This document shows positions 1 through 8,494 of a stretch of 64,000 bases of DNA, piece by piece (the stretch's first letter is position 1; every line of letters starts with the position of its first letter). This stretch comes from Sulfitobacter sp. SK012 (lineage in GTDB: Bacteria; Pseudomonadota; Alphaproteobacteria; Rhodobacterales; Rhodobacteraceae). The notes beneath the pieces are model-generated. The model was not told where the DNA came from, searched no databases, and worked only from the letters and a program-made list of their open reading frames with translations. A program made the position numbers and the translations under genes. The stretch is from positions 43,112-107,111 of the forward strand of contig NZ_CP025806.1 of assembly GCF_003352085.1 (NCBI RefSeq). Reading direction: 5' to 3'.

Positions 1-1040
1 CTCGTACTCAACTGAATGAAGAACTGCGCGCAACCGGCCTGATGTTTACCGTCGATCCTGGCGCAGATGCGACGATGGGGGGCATGGCGGCCACACGCGC
101 ATCGGGCACCAATTCCGTGCGCTATGGCACAATGCGCGAAAACGTTCTCGCTCTTGAAGTGGTGTTGCCCGATGGGCAGATCATAAAAACCGGCAGTCAG
201 GCGCGAAAATCTGCCTCTGGCTATGACCTCACACATCTTATCATCGGGTCCGAAGGCACGCTGGGTATTATCACCAAGCTGACTGTTCGGCTATTTGGTC
301 AACCGGAAACCATCCTGTCCGCCACCTGTGCGTTCGAGACGATCGGCGGGGCGGTCGATGCGGTAATTCTGGCTATCCAATCTGGCATTCCGCTGGCACG
401 GGTCGAACTTCTTGACGATGTCCAGATGAAGGGCATGAATATTCATAACCTTGATATGAACCTGCCCGAAAAGCCGCATCTGTTTCTGGAGTTCCATGGG
501 TCCGAGGCAGGTGCCGCTGAGCAGGTTGGGATGTTTAGGGATATCAGCGATGAATTTGGTGGCTCTGATTTTCAGTGGGCGACTAAGGCAGAAGATCGCA
601 ATAAGCTGTGGAAAGCTCGGCACGAAGCCTACTATGCGGCCAAGGCGCTGCGGCCCGGGTCGGACGGGTTTGTAACCGATTGCTGCGTTCCGATTTCAAA
701 GTTGGCGGAATGCATTGCGCGTACCAAAAAGGAGATCGAAAAATCTGGATTAATAGCCCCAATTTTGGGTCATGTTGGTGACGGAAATTTTCACTTGGTA
801 ATCTTAATCGAGTCGGGGAATGTAGCAGAACTGAAAGCCGCTGAAACACTGGCAGAAGCCGTCAACCTGTTGGCACTGGAGTTGGGCGGTACAGTCACGG
901 GTGAACACGGCGTGGGGGTCGGAAAAAAGAAATACATGAAATCTGAACATGGCGCTGCCTACAGTCTGATGAGTACGATCAAGCGTGCAATAGATCCCCA
1001 GAACATCATGAACCCGGGGAAGACAGTGACCATAGACTGA
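1..1040 (+). CDS. FAD-linked oxidase, D-lactate/2-hydroxyacid dehydrogenase (GlcD type), 5' end outside window
   Basis: The reading frame is open from base 3 with no start, so the gene begins before the window; about 345 residues are present against roughly 460 to 470 for the family. The visible part holds the end of the FAD-binding PCMH domain (GGMAATRASG, then GSEGTLGI) and the whole FAD-oxidase C-terminal domain with its metal and substrate motifs GHVGDGNFH and GEHGVGVGKKKYM. Such enzymes oxidise D-lactate, glycolate or similar 2-hydroxyacids and pass electrons to quinone or cytochrome. Its location beside an organic-acid uptake system fits use of a hydroxyacid from outside. The exact substrate cannot be read from the sequence. 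Confidence 0.88.
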   Translation, partial: RTQLNEELRATGLMFTVDPGADATMGGMAATRASGTNSVRYGTMRENVLALEVVLPDGQIIKTGSQARKSASGYDLTHLIIGSEGTLGIITKLTVRLFGQPETILSATCAFETIGGAVDAVILAIQSGIPLARVELLDDVQMKGMNIHNLDMNLPEKPHLFLEFHGSEAGAAEQVGMFRDISDEFGGSDFQWATKAEDRNKLWKARHEAYYAAKALRPGSDGFVTDCCVPISKLAECIARTKKEIEKSGLIAPILGHVGDGNFHLVILIESGNVAELKAAETLAEAVNLLALELGGTVTGEHGVGVGKKKYMKSEHGAAYSLMSTIKRAIDPQNIMNPGKTVTID

Positions 1041-1084
1041 CGCGTGCCCCGTCAGTTCGAGAATAGAAATCGAAATCACCAAGT

Positions 1085-1100
1085 ACCAATGGTCATTGGT
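1085..1100. promoter_or_regulatory. Short perfect palindrome between dehydrogenase and AbrB-type gene
   Basis: ACCAATG and CATTGGT are perfect inverted copies separated by GT. The site lies in the 225-bp gap after the dehydrogenase stop and upstream of the AbrB-type gene. It could be an operator for the downstream gene; no run of T follows, so a terminator is less likely. Evidence is only the symmetry. Confidence 0.3.
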
Positions 1101-1265
1101 TGCGCTGGAGCTACTAGAGCGTTTTTCTCGTTCAGCAGCCATCCAAACATCAGGCAATAGCGACATGCGGAAACCGATCAAAGAAAAACGATGCACGCGC
1201 CCCAATGGGTCTGAACGGGGCAGGGGGTGTTCGCTGTGGCCTTTCATTCAGCAGGCAGCACTGGA

Positions 1266-2330
1266 ATGGCTATGAAGAAATACCTACAATTGGCCCTGAT
1301 CCTCGGGTCAGGGACGGTTGGCGCGTTGCTGGCGCAGTGGCTCGGATTGCCGATCCCTTTCCTGCTTGGCAGCATGGCGATGTCGGCAACAGTTTCACTG
1401 ACTGCATTTTCCCGCACTGGTGAACGGCTGTGGTTTCCCGTCCGTCTGCGCCATGTCTTCATCGCCGTCATTGGCATTATGATCGGAACGACTTTCAACG
1501 CTGATGCGCTGAACGCCGCTTCTGACCTTGCCATCACTTTGCCCGCCATGGTGTTATTTTTAGCAATTGCGCAAATCGTCAACTTTGGAATATTCCGTCG
1601 GATCGGTGGGTTTGACAGCGTCACGGCGAAATACGCTGCCATGCCCGGTGGCCTGATCGAAGCGGTTTCACTGGGTGAAAAAGCGGGCGGTGATGTGGAG
1701 GCGCTCAGCCTCCAGCATTTTGTTAGAATCGTCTTGGTGATTGTTTCGGTACCCCTGCTTTTTCAGTTATTTACTGGCGAAACCGTGGGCAGCGCCGCCG
1801 GTAAAACGCTGGAAAAGGCCGCCGCTGAGTCGCAGGATTGGATGCTGTTTTCTGTCTTGGTGCCAATCGGCATTCTGCTCGGCTATTTACTAAAACTTCC
1901 TGCCGGTCCTCTAATTGGCCCTTTGGTTTTGGCGGCTATCTTTCAGGCCACCGGCGTTATTGATTTGAATGGCCCTGACATGCTGGTCAGTGTTGCACAG
2001 TTGGTGGTCGGCTCCGCGCTTGGCTCGAATTTTGCCCGCTCCACCCCAAGAAGACTTTTGTCCGCATTTTCTCTTGGGGCTTTGTCTGTCGGCGCGACCC
2101 TCGCCATCGCCTCGGGCTTCGCGCTGCTGCTCGAACGGGCCGTCCCTATGTCTTTTGAGGCACTGTTGATCAGTTTCGCTCCAGGGGGCGTCACTGAAAT
2201 GAGCCTAGTGGCGCTCAGCCTTGGTGTGACACCTGTGTTGGTCACAACGCACCATCTGTTTCGCATTACTCTGACGGTGATAGTCGCCGGAATACTGACA
2301 GGGCGCACGATCCACATTGGCAAAGGATAA
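1266..2330 (+). CDS. AbrB family membrane protein (COG3180)
   Basis: This hydrophobic protein of about 354 residues has two related halves of several transmembrane helices each, the layout of the AbrB/COG3180 membrane family (often annotated as ammonia monooxygenase or AbrB regulator, unrelated to the Bacillus AbrB DNA-binding protein). The repeated module is visible as LGLPIPFLLGSMAMSA early and LPAGPLIGPLVLAAIFQATG in the second half, each followed by a long helix-rich stretch. Start is set at ATG 1266 (an in-frame GTG at 1227 and an ATG at 1272 are alternatives; none has a clear Shine-Dalgarno). Members are often found near organic-acid transporters; the transported compound is unknown. 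Confidence 0.75.
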   Translation: MAMKKYLQLALILGSGTVGALLAQWLGLPIPFLLGSMAMSATVSLTAFSRTGERLWFPVRLRHVFIAVIGIMIGTTFNADALNAASDLAITLPAMVLFLAIAQIVNFGIFRRIGGFDSVTAKYAAMPGGLIEAVSLGEKAGGDVEALSLQHFVRIVLVIVSVPLLFQLFTGETVGSAAGKTLEKAAAESQDWMLFSVLVPIGILLGYLLKLPAGPLIGPLVLAAIFQATGVIDLNGPDMLVSVAQLVVGSALGSNFARSTPRRLLSAFSLGALSVGATLAIASGFALLLERAVPMSFEALLISFAPGGVTEMSLVALSLGVTPVLVTTHHLFRITLTVIVAGILTGRTIHIGKG

Positions 2331-2350
2331 CCGACTTCTTAAGGTGCCAT

Positions 2351-3299
2351 ATGACCAATATTCAAGCTCGTAAAAGCTGTTCGCGCCAGCCCGATCAACG
2401 CATTTAGATCCTCCAACAACCGCGGAAGTGGTCAAATCGGCTGCTCCACGCGTGGCGCCGGATGCCATTGTGATTTCGGGTGCAAAGGCGTTGGTCGGCA
2501 CACGGACGCCAGAAATTCCTGACGATGGCGAAGATCCAGTGCGCGAAACGCGCGTCAAACCGTTCAGGATTGGCGCAACCACTGTCACCAACGCCCAGTT
2601 TCTAGAATTCATCGACGCCACTGGTTATGTGACCGAAGCCGAACGTTTCGGCTGGTCGTTTGTTTTCTGGGCGCAAGTACCGGAAAGCGTCGGTGCCACA
2701 CAAGGTGTCGTGGAGGTCGAGTGGTGGCGCGCGTGGACGGGGCCAACTGGCGCGACATCAACGGGCCGGGCACAAAAGCGCAAGCGTGGCATGCAGATCA
2801 TCCGGTGGTTCAAGTCTCATGGAATGATGCACAGGCCTACGCTCAATGGGTTGGCGGGCGACTTCCAAGTGAAGCGGAGTGGGAGCTCGCGGCCCGTGGT
2901 GGAGAGGGAGATGTGAAATTTCCATGGGGGAATCAAGAACCAAATGATACTGATTTCCAACCCTGCAATATCTGGCAAGGGCGCTTTCCTGAGGTGAACA
3001 CAGCCAAGGACGGGTTCATCACTACAGCGCCAGCCCGCCACTACGAACCGAACGGCTTTGGTCTATACAACGTGGTGGGCAATGTCTGGGAATGGACCGC
3101 AGAGTCTTACCGTATCAAGTCGCTCAAGAAACATGTGCGCCAAAGACTGGCAGGCATGAAGGGGTACAAGCTCTCCAAGGGCGGTTCGTTCCTGTGTCAT
3201 CAATCCTATTGCTTTCGTTATAGAATCGCGGCGCGCTCAGGCACATCAATTGACAGTGCCACCACTCATCAAGGGTTCAGGGTGGTCTGGCCCGCCTGA
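2351..3299 (+). pseudogene. Formylglycine-generating enzyme (FGE/sulfatase-modifying factor), frameshifted
   Basis: The gene starts well (AAGGTG before ATG 2351, MTNIQARKSC) but frame 2 runs into TAG at 2405 while the homologous protein continues in frame 1. A second break lies near 2724, where one base is missing relative to the intact paralogue at 12,768-13,718 (WWRRVDGANW). Pieced together it matches that paralogue almost end to end, including the copper-binding cysteine pair in CHQSYC near the C-terminus. FGE oxidises the active-site cysteine of sulfatases to formylglycine. Two separate lesions suggest true decay rather than a single read error. The intact copy would supply the activity. 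Confidence 0.85.
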
Positions 3300-3716
3300 G
3301 ATGTCATGTATTTTTCAGTGCTGCGTCCAGCCAAACATCAAAAGTGCCCCCCCGCGCGAATAGCAGCAATGCGAAAGCGGTCCTGCAGCATCGGATCGAA
3401 TAGCCAACGGTCGGTTTGGAACGTTTGTGCTAGGGTAGGGGGCGATTGTGCAACAGTCCGCCCAAATGCGGTAGTCGCTTATGAAGAGTCAGCCCTTCGC
3501 GATAATCTTGATCTGTCGGTATTAGGGGCTTCAGTTGCGTAAAGTACACTTGATCAAGTGTTGAAATTGAGTAGCTGTGGTCAAGCGGCGGGCATTACCA
3601 CTGTGTTTCCGCAAGATTTGATTCAAGCCGAACGTCTGGCCGTCGGTATTGCATTGTAGCCCAGACACCCGAAAATTCGCCATGAAAAACTCTATTCAGT
3701 AGATTGCCGCGCGGCG
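3300..3716. other. Intergenic region without a supported gene
   Basis: This 417-bp gap lies between the FGE pseudogene and the 3' end of the marR gene. The only reading frame of note (3306-3542) has a Cys- and Arg-rich composition and no start signal, so it is not accepted. The stretch contains the 16-bp palindrome at 3546-3561. Confidence 0.6.
3546..3561. promoter_or_regulatory. Perfect 16-bp palindrome
   Basis: ACACTTGATCAAGTGT reads identically on both strands. Such uninterrupted palindromes are common operators for MarR, TetR or LuxR type proteins, and a marR gene lies 160 bp away, but the site is downstream of that gene and has no obvious promoter beside it. Function is inferred only from symmetry. 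Confidence 0.35.
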
Positions 3717-4184
3717 TTAGTCCGAAAAATATTGAACGAGTTTGGCGAAACTGACGTGCAAATCTGCGATGACTTGCTCTCCCAGGCAGGCTTCAACTCC
3801 CTCGCGGCGGGTCTTGAAGCGAGGTGTCAGATCGTCCATCAGCGTCTTGCCCTGTATTGACAATGAGACAAGTTTTCTACGTTTGTTCGTTGGATCGCCT
3901 CGGAACGTGACCAAGTCTTTTGACGCAAGGTCTTTGGCGGCACGGCTAATCTGTGCATTGTCTGTCACCATATGACGTCCCAAGTCAGCGATTGAGATGG
4001 CTTCAAACGTTTCGACCGTCCGCATTAGTCGATAGGTGGTCAAGGTCAGCGGCGTATCTTCCAGCAATTTCAATGCATTGTTATCCATAAGCTTGGCGAT
4101 CATCGAGAACTGAAAGGTGACGTTGCTTTCGAGCTGGCGAACCCGCTGCAGTTGAAGCTCAAGTTCCTGTGATGTTATTTTCAT
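3717..4184 (-). CDS. MarR family transcriptional regulator
   Basis: The 155-residue protein has the size and layout of MarR dimers: an N-terminal dimerisation helix, then a winged helix-turn-helix around residues 60-110 (AISIADLGRHMVTDNAQISRAAKDL as recognition region, wing at TNKRRKLVSLS) and a C-terminal helix. It is read divergently from the TctCBA operon, with an AGAGGAC ribosome site eight bases before ATG. The position predicts control of the transporter operon, and of itself, by a small aromatic or organic acid ligand, the usual effector type in the family. Ligand and target are inferred from position. Confidence 0.88.
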   Translation of the reverse strand: MKITSQELELQLQRVRQLESNVTFQFSMIAKLMDNNALKLLEDTPLTLTTYRLMRTVETFEAISIADLGRHMVTDNAQISRAAKDLASKDLVTFRGDPTNKRRKLVSLSIQGKTLMDDLTPRFKTRREGVEACLGEQVIADLHVSFAKLVQYFSD

Positions 4185-4217
4185 GTAAATGTCCTCTAAT
4201 TATGGCTAAAAGATTAA

Positions 4218-4242
4218 ATAATGTTGACTGTATCATCATTAT
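4218..4242. promoter_or_regulatory. Candidate operator in marR-tctC divergent region
   Basis: ATAATG and CATTAT form a 6-bp inverted repeat around a 13-bp AT-rich centre that contains TTGACT. It lies 34 bp upstream of the marR start, in the 258-bp region between marR and tctC. The nine bases TCATCATTA recur in the SulP/sulfatase divergent region near 29,610. A MarR binding site is plausible but weakly supported. Confidence 0.3.
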
Positions 4243-4442
4243 AGCCTAACTGATTTAGATATCGGGCGCTACGTATAAGTAACGCTCGGTTGGGAGGATA
4301 TTGCTGCATGCAGTGCGTTAATGCGATGCGACACGTCGATCGCTTGCAGACACGACCGTGTTGCGGTCTCTCAATTTGAATAAATCGAAACGTGGATCCG
4401 AGGGAGAAGTCTGATCCAACCATGCTTTTGAGGAGGAAAGAC

Positions 4443-5396
4443 ATGAAATTTGGTGCTTTGAAGACGATGGTCGCAGCCGTGGCAATCGCCGCAGCTGGCG
4501 CAACTACGGCTATAGCCGAATGGCAACCTAGCGGCCCGATCAAACTGATGATCGCATTCCGTGCAGGCGGAGGAGTGGATACGTCCGCACGTCTGCTGGC
4601 CGAAGAATTATCAGCCCGGCACGGATGGGAAATCATCCCCGAGAACGTTGACGGTCGTGGTGGTGCTGCGATGGCCGCTGCGCTGAAAGATGAGCCTGCC
4701 GATGGTCAATCCATCGGAATGACCGCTATGGACAGTCTGGCGTATGGCGTGCTTGCCACCAAGAACCCGGGCTTCGGCACGGATGATTTCACCTATCTTT
4801 CAACCGTTACCGGTACGCAGGCCGGACTTATCGCAAAGTCTAGCCGCGGGTGGAAAACGCTCGCTGATGTGATTGCCGCGGCAAAAGCAGGGGAAAAGAT
4901 CACCGCAGGCGCGATGAGTGCCAAACTCGCCGATGCTTTGTATCTGATCGGTGAAGCTAATGGCATCGAGCTGACAACCGTGATGGTCAAGGGTGGCCAG
5001 GGCGGATTGAACGGTGTTATGGCCGATGACCTTGATATAGCCTGGGCTGCGGGTCCGCAAACAAAAGGCGTACAAGCAGGTGATCTTGTGAACCTCGTCT
5101 CTGCCATCGGTAAGCCTTTGAATGTCTCCCCGGACGCGCCGCTTTTGTCGGAATATGGTGTTGAGTTCGTATTCGGCACGATGTTCGGCGTGATCGGACC
5201 TGCCAACATGGACGCAGAAGCGCGCGAAGCCATTCAGGATGCAATCGCTGAGGTCGTGAACGATCCCAGCAGTAAATTGAGCAATTATATCTCGAAGGCA
5301 TTCGGTGGCCCAGAGGCAATTAAAGGCGCTGATTTTGATGCCTTTATGCAGAAAGCCAGTGCCGAAGCAGAAAAATTGATCGAGGCCGCGCAGTAA
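4443..5396 (+). CDS. tctC: Tripartite tricarboxylate transporter substrate-binding protein (TctC/Bug family)
   Basis: The 317-residue protein starts at ATG 4443 behind a strong GAGGAGG site. It has a signal peptide (positively charged MKFGALK, alanine-rich core, predicted cleavage after AIA near residue 26) and the Bug-family fold signature: GPIKLMIAFRAGGGVDTSARLL near the N-terminus. It should act in the periplasm, capture a carboxylate and deliver it to TctBA. Gene order tctC-tctB-tctA is standard. Given neighbouring sulfatases and hydroxyacid oxidases, the ligand may be a (sulfated) aromatic or hydroxy acid; this is inference. Bug proteins bind very varied carboxylates and sequence alone does not tell. 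Confidence 0.9.
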   Translation: MKFGALKTMVAAVAIAAAGATTAIAEWQPSGPIKLMIAFRAGGGVDTSARLLAEELSARHGWEIIPENVDGRGGAAMAAALKDEPADGQSIGMTAMDSLAYGVLATKNPGFGTDDFTYLSTVTGTQAGLIAKSSRGWKTLADVIAAAKAGEKITAGAMSAKLADALYLIGEANGIELTTVMVKGGQGGLNGVMADDLDIAWAAGPQTKGVQAGDLVNLVSAIGKPLNVSPDAPLLSEYGVEFVFGTMFGVIGPANMDAEAREAIQDAIAEVVNDPSSKLSNYISKAFGGPEAIKGADFDAFMQKASAEAEKLIEAAQ

Positions 5397-5416
5397 GAGA
5401 ACGCGTAGTTGGTCTT

Positions 5417-5442
5417 GGCCCCGGGCTACTTGGCTCGGGGTC
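5417..5442 (+). promoter_or_regulatory. Intercistronic hairpin between tctC and tctB
   Basis: GGCCCCGGGC (5417-5426) pairs with GCTCGGGGTC (5433-5442) along ten consecutive positions, two of them G-U, around a 6-base loop. It sits in the 63-bp gap after tctC and has no U tract. In transporter operons such hairpins commonly protect the binding-protein mRNA or reduce readthrough so that the soluble component is made in excess. Confidence 0.5.
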
Positions 5443-5459
5443 CAAGGGAGGAGCCACCG

Positions 5460-6041
5460 ATGTTAAGCCGAAGAACTGAACTGATCCTAGGGTTGTTTTT
5501 TCTTGGACTGAGCCTATTCGCTGTTCTTGTATGGATACCACTCGACAGTGAAACCGGCATGATCGAGACTTTTCGCCGCCAAACAACAATGGGCGATGCT
5601 TTCCTGCCGACTGTTGCCGGGGCGTTGATGGCGATTTGCGCTGTCGTGCATGTGCTTGTGAGCTATCGACGGACAGACAACTTTGACACAGAAAACCCGA
5701 CAATAGACGGCAACGACCTTGCTTTCTTGCTGCAATTGATTGGCATTACGGCCTTGTCGATCGCACTGTTCTATTGGGCCGGCCCCATTGCAGTTGGCCT
5801 ATTTGCTCAGGGCGATGGTGGCGAGTTGGTCACGTACCGACAGATGCGTAGCACATATCCGTACAAGCTTATCGGATTTGTGATGGGAGGATTCAACTTG
5901 GTTTTCCTCACGACGGCCCTGATCGAGGGGCGCGTTAGGGCAATTCGCATAATTTCCTCGCTCCTTGTTGTCGCCATCCTGATCGCGATCTTTGACCTGC
6001 CACTTGATAACGTCCTGCTGCCCCCGAACGGAGACTGGTGA
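5460..6041 (+). CDS. tctB: Tripartite tricarboxylate transporter small membrane subunit (TctB)
   Basis: This 193-residue hydrophobic protein starts at ATG 5460, seven bases after AAGGGAGGAG. Four hydrophobic segments are visible (near residues 6-26, 39-58, 76-105 and 130-185), the TctB pattern of a poorly conserved four-helix protein. It lies between the binding protein and the large TctA subunit, and its stop codon overlaps the tctA start, so the two membrane subunits are translationally coupled. It is required with TctA for Na+/H+-driven uptake in this family. Confidence 0.85.
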   Translation: MLSRRTELILGLFFLGLSLFAVLVWIPLDSETGMIETFRRQTTMGDAFLPTVAGALMAICAVVHVLVSYRRTDNFDTENPTIDGNDLAFLLQLIGITALSIALFYWAGPIAVGLFAQGDGGELVTYRQMRSTYPYKLIGFVMGGFNLVFLTTALIEGRVRAIRIISSLLVVAILIAIFDLPLDNVLLPPNGDW

Positions 6042-7636
6042 TGAGTGTACTTGACTACATTTGGGCCGGGATCATGGCCGTGCTGGCGGGGCCGGAGGCC
6101 TTTTCGATCTTCGGAATCGGGATTTCCATCACGATTATGATGGTCACTTTTGGTTTCCTTTTGGGCATTGTGATTGGTGCTACCCCAGGGCTTGGCGGCG
6201 CATTTGTTATGGCTGTTTCGTTGCCGATCTTGATCTCCATTTTTGGATACACACCCGATGCCCTATTGCCCGTGATGGGGTTTCTGATCGGAGTGATGAA
6301 AGGCGCGACCGTTGGTGGTGCTGTGCCTGCAATTCTCTTTAATACGCCCGGCACGCCGGATGCTCTGATGACCACTCTGGACGGGTATCCCATGGCCAAA
6401 AAGGGACAAGCAGGCAAAGCGCTACGGACAGCACATTTTGCTTCGGCCTCCGGCGATACGTTTTCGGATCTGGTGCTATTTACGACGGCACCTTTCCTGG
6501 CGATCTTGGTTGAATCTTATCTGGGATTCGCTGAAAAAGCTGCTTTGATTATTCTTTCGCTCAGCTTTGTCGCGGCGGTTGTTGGTGCGTCTCCCATGAA
6601 GGGGCTGATTGCCGCTTTTTTCGGCATCTTGCTGGCGTCAATCGGAACAGGCGAAGACCTGTACCCCCGCCTCACCATGGGTACGGATTTTCTGGCAAAC
6701 GGCTTTCCTTTGATAACTGCCGTGCTGGGTGTTCTGATCATGGGAGAAGTCATACATTCATTCGAGGAAATCTGGCGTGACCGGCGATCCGACAGGATGG
6801 CATCTGAATTCAAACAATCCGGCGACAACGGTCTGTCATGGCGTGAGCGACGCGCTTTGTTGCCGTATATAAGTGTTTCCGCAGTGGTAGGCACCGTGAT
6901 CGGGGCATTGCCTGGAATCGGTTCCACGCTTGCCGCAACATTGGGTTATGCTACGGGTCAAAAAATGCACAAAGGTCCAGTTCCTTTTGGTGAGGGCACC
7001 CCAGAAGGGGTCGCCGCTACGGAGGCCGCGAACAGCGCTGTCTCTGGCTCGAACCTCATTCCGGTTTTGAGCCTTGGAATACCGGGCAATGTAAGCGCGG
7101 TCTTTTTGATCCTTGCAGCGGAATCTATTGGCGGCTTCAACCCCGGACCTAGTGTGTTCCGCTTTACCGTTAACGAGGTAAACCCTGAGTTGGTGATTGC
7201 CTTTGGACTGTTCACAACCATGATGATCGGCAATATTTTGAACTGGACCATTGGCGGCCAGTTCATGCGATGGGTTGGGGTAATGGCACGCGTTCCGAAG
7301 CCGGTCCTGATGCCAATGGTCTTTTTGCTGACAATTACGGCGGTCTACGTCCAAGAGACAGACATGGTTGCAGTTTATTTTTTGCTGATATTTGGACTGT
7401 TAGGTTACGTGATGCGGAAAATCAAAATGCCGATTTTGCCCTTCGTAATTGCATTCATCTTGGCAGGCAACTTGGAAACGGCAATGCGTCAAGCCTTTTC
7501 CGTGTCCGACGCGGATCCGCTTTTCTTGTTCCGCAGTGGCACGTCAATTGTATTTCTGGGTCTGTCGGTTCTTGTGGTGATCTTCTTTTCCCGAAAGCAA
7601 AAACAGGACGTTGCTATGTCCTCTGAAGTGTCTTGA
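6041..7636 (+). CDS. tctA: Tripartite tricarboxylate transporter large membrane subunit (TctA)
   Basis: The protein of about 531 residues has roughly twelve transmembrane segments and the TctA family hallmarks: GATPGLGGAF in the first half and GALPGIGSTLAATLGYATGQ in the second, two copies of the conserved GxxPGxG loop that come from the internal duplication. NSAVSGSNLIPVLSLGIPG is a second conserved stretch. The ATG at 6041 overlaps the tctB TGA, and GTG 6038 is an alternative. It forms the transport channel with TctB and receives the substrate from TctC. Confidence 0.93.
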   Translation: MSVLDYIWAGIMAVLAGPEAFSIFGIGISITIMMVTFGFLLGIVIGATPGLGGAFVMAVSLPILISIFGYTPDALLPVMGFLIGVMKGATVGGAVPAILFNTPGTPDALMTTLDGYPMAKKGQAGKALRTAHFASASGDTFSDLVLFTTAPFLAILVESYLGFAEKAALIILSLSFVAAVVGASPMKGLIAAFFGILLASIGTGEDLYPRLTMGTDFLANGFPLITAVLGVLIMGEVIHSFEEIWRDRRSDRMASEFKQSGDNGLSWRERRALLPYISVSAVVGTVIGALPGIGSTLAATLGYATGQKMHKGPVPFGEGTPEGVAATEAANSAVSGSNLIPVLSLGIPGNVSAVFLILAAESIGGFNPGPSVFRFTVNEVNPELVIAFGLFTTMMIGNILNWTIGGQFMRWVGVMARVPKPVLMPMVFLLTITAVYVQETDMVAVYFLLIFGLLGYVMRKIKMPILPFVIAFILAGNLETAMRQAFSVSDADPLFLFRSGTSIVFLGLSVLVVIFFSRKQKQDVAMSSEVS

Positions 7637-7648
7637 GGAGCGTGCGTT

Positions 7649-8479
7649 GTGGCAATTAAAAATATTCTTGTAGCTTACAACGGAACTGAAAGCAGCGATG
7701 CAGCCGTTCATATGGCTATGCTGATGCATCGGAAATACGGCTGCCATGTCACCGGGTTGTTGGCGCATGCAGGCCAGCATGAAAAGCTGAGCCATCATTC
7801 ATGGGTTCCCGAAAACGTGCGCCAGACTATTGCCGATCGGATCACCCAGAATGAGCGGGATACGGAAGCGCAATTTTACGCGTTGACGGACCAGCAAGTA
7901 AGTACCGAGCACCTGCATTGGATATCGCTTTATGGCAACGCCGATGCGACCGTCGCTAAATACGCCCGCATGTATGACCTGACGCTTGTGGGCCGCTATG
8001 ATGCGATCGAGGAACAGCCACATCTGGAACTACACCCTGAAAACATTGCTTTGCGTAGTGGTCGGCCGGTGCTGGTCGTGCCGCGCGGGCATCACCCGGA
8101 GCGTATCAACGAGACGGCCGTCATCGCGTGGGACGGTCAGCGCGCTGCCACCCGTGCGGTAACGGATGCGATGCAGATTTTAGAGTCCAAGCAGCGCGTG
8201 GATGTACTGAGCGTTGACGATGGATCAGTTCGCCAGCCTCTTGAAGGCATCGACATCGCGACCTCTTTGGCGCGCCATGGCATCACCGTCGAACGTGTTC
8301 GCAAGGACAAAGTAACCGGCCGCACGGGCAAGGACATCCTTGAATATTGTACAAAAGTGAATGCAGGATTGCTGGTGATGGGGGCATATGAACACTCCGT
8401 TTTCCGCGAACGTCTGTTTGGCGGAACGACGAATTATATTCTCGCCCATGCGACTCTGCCTGTCTTCATTTCCCATTAA
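7649..8479 (+). CDS. Universal stress protein, tandem UspA domains
   Basis: The 276-residue protein holds two UspA domains: residues 1-145 (IKNILVAYNGTESSDAAV...) and 150-276 (AVIAWDGQRAATRAV..., ending in VMGAYEHSVFRERLFGGTTNYIL). The GxxGHSxxxExLxGGxT type nucleotide-binding loop is recognisable in the second domain. Start is GTG 7649, eight bases after TTGAGGAG, 12 bp after tctA, so it belongs to the same operon. UspA proteins often accompany TTT and TRAP transporters and may sense the energy state or gate uptake; that role is inference from frequent association. Confidence 0.85.
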   Translation: MAIKNILVAYNGTESSDAAVHMAMLMHRKYGCHVTGLLAHAGQHEKLSHHSWVPENVRQTIADRITQNERDTEAQFYALTDQQVSTEHLHWISLYGNADATVAKYARMYDLTLVGRYDAIEEQPHLELHPENIALRSGRPVLVVPRGHHPERINETAVIAWDGQRAATRAVTDAMQILESKQRVDVLSVDDGSVRQPLEGIDIATSLARHGITVERVRKDKVTGRTGKDILEYCTKVNAGLLVMGAYEHSVFRERLFGGTTNYILAHATLPVFISH

Positions 8480-8494
8480 ACGTCAGGAACGATC

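Noticed and set aside
3306..3542. 78-residue frame after the FGE pseudogene
   Set aside because: No ribosome site, odd Cys/Arg-rich composition and no recognisable motif; likely random.
4218..4260. Sigma-70 promoter built on TTGACT at 4224
   Set aside because: No acceptable -10 hexamer at 16-18 bp distance.
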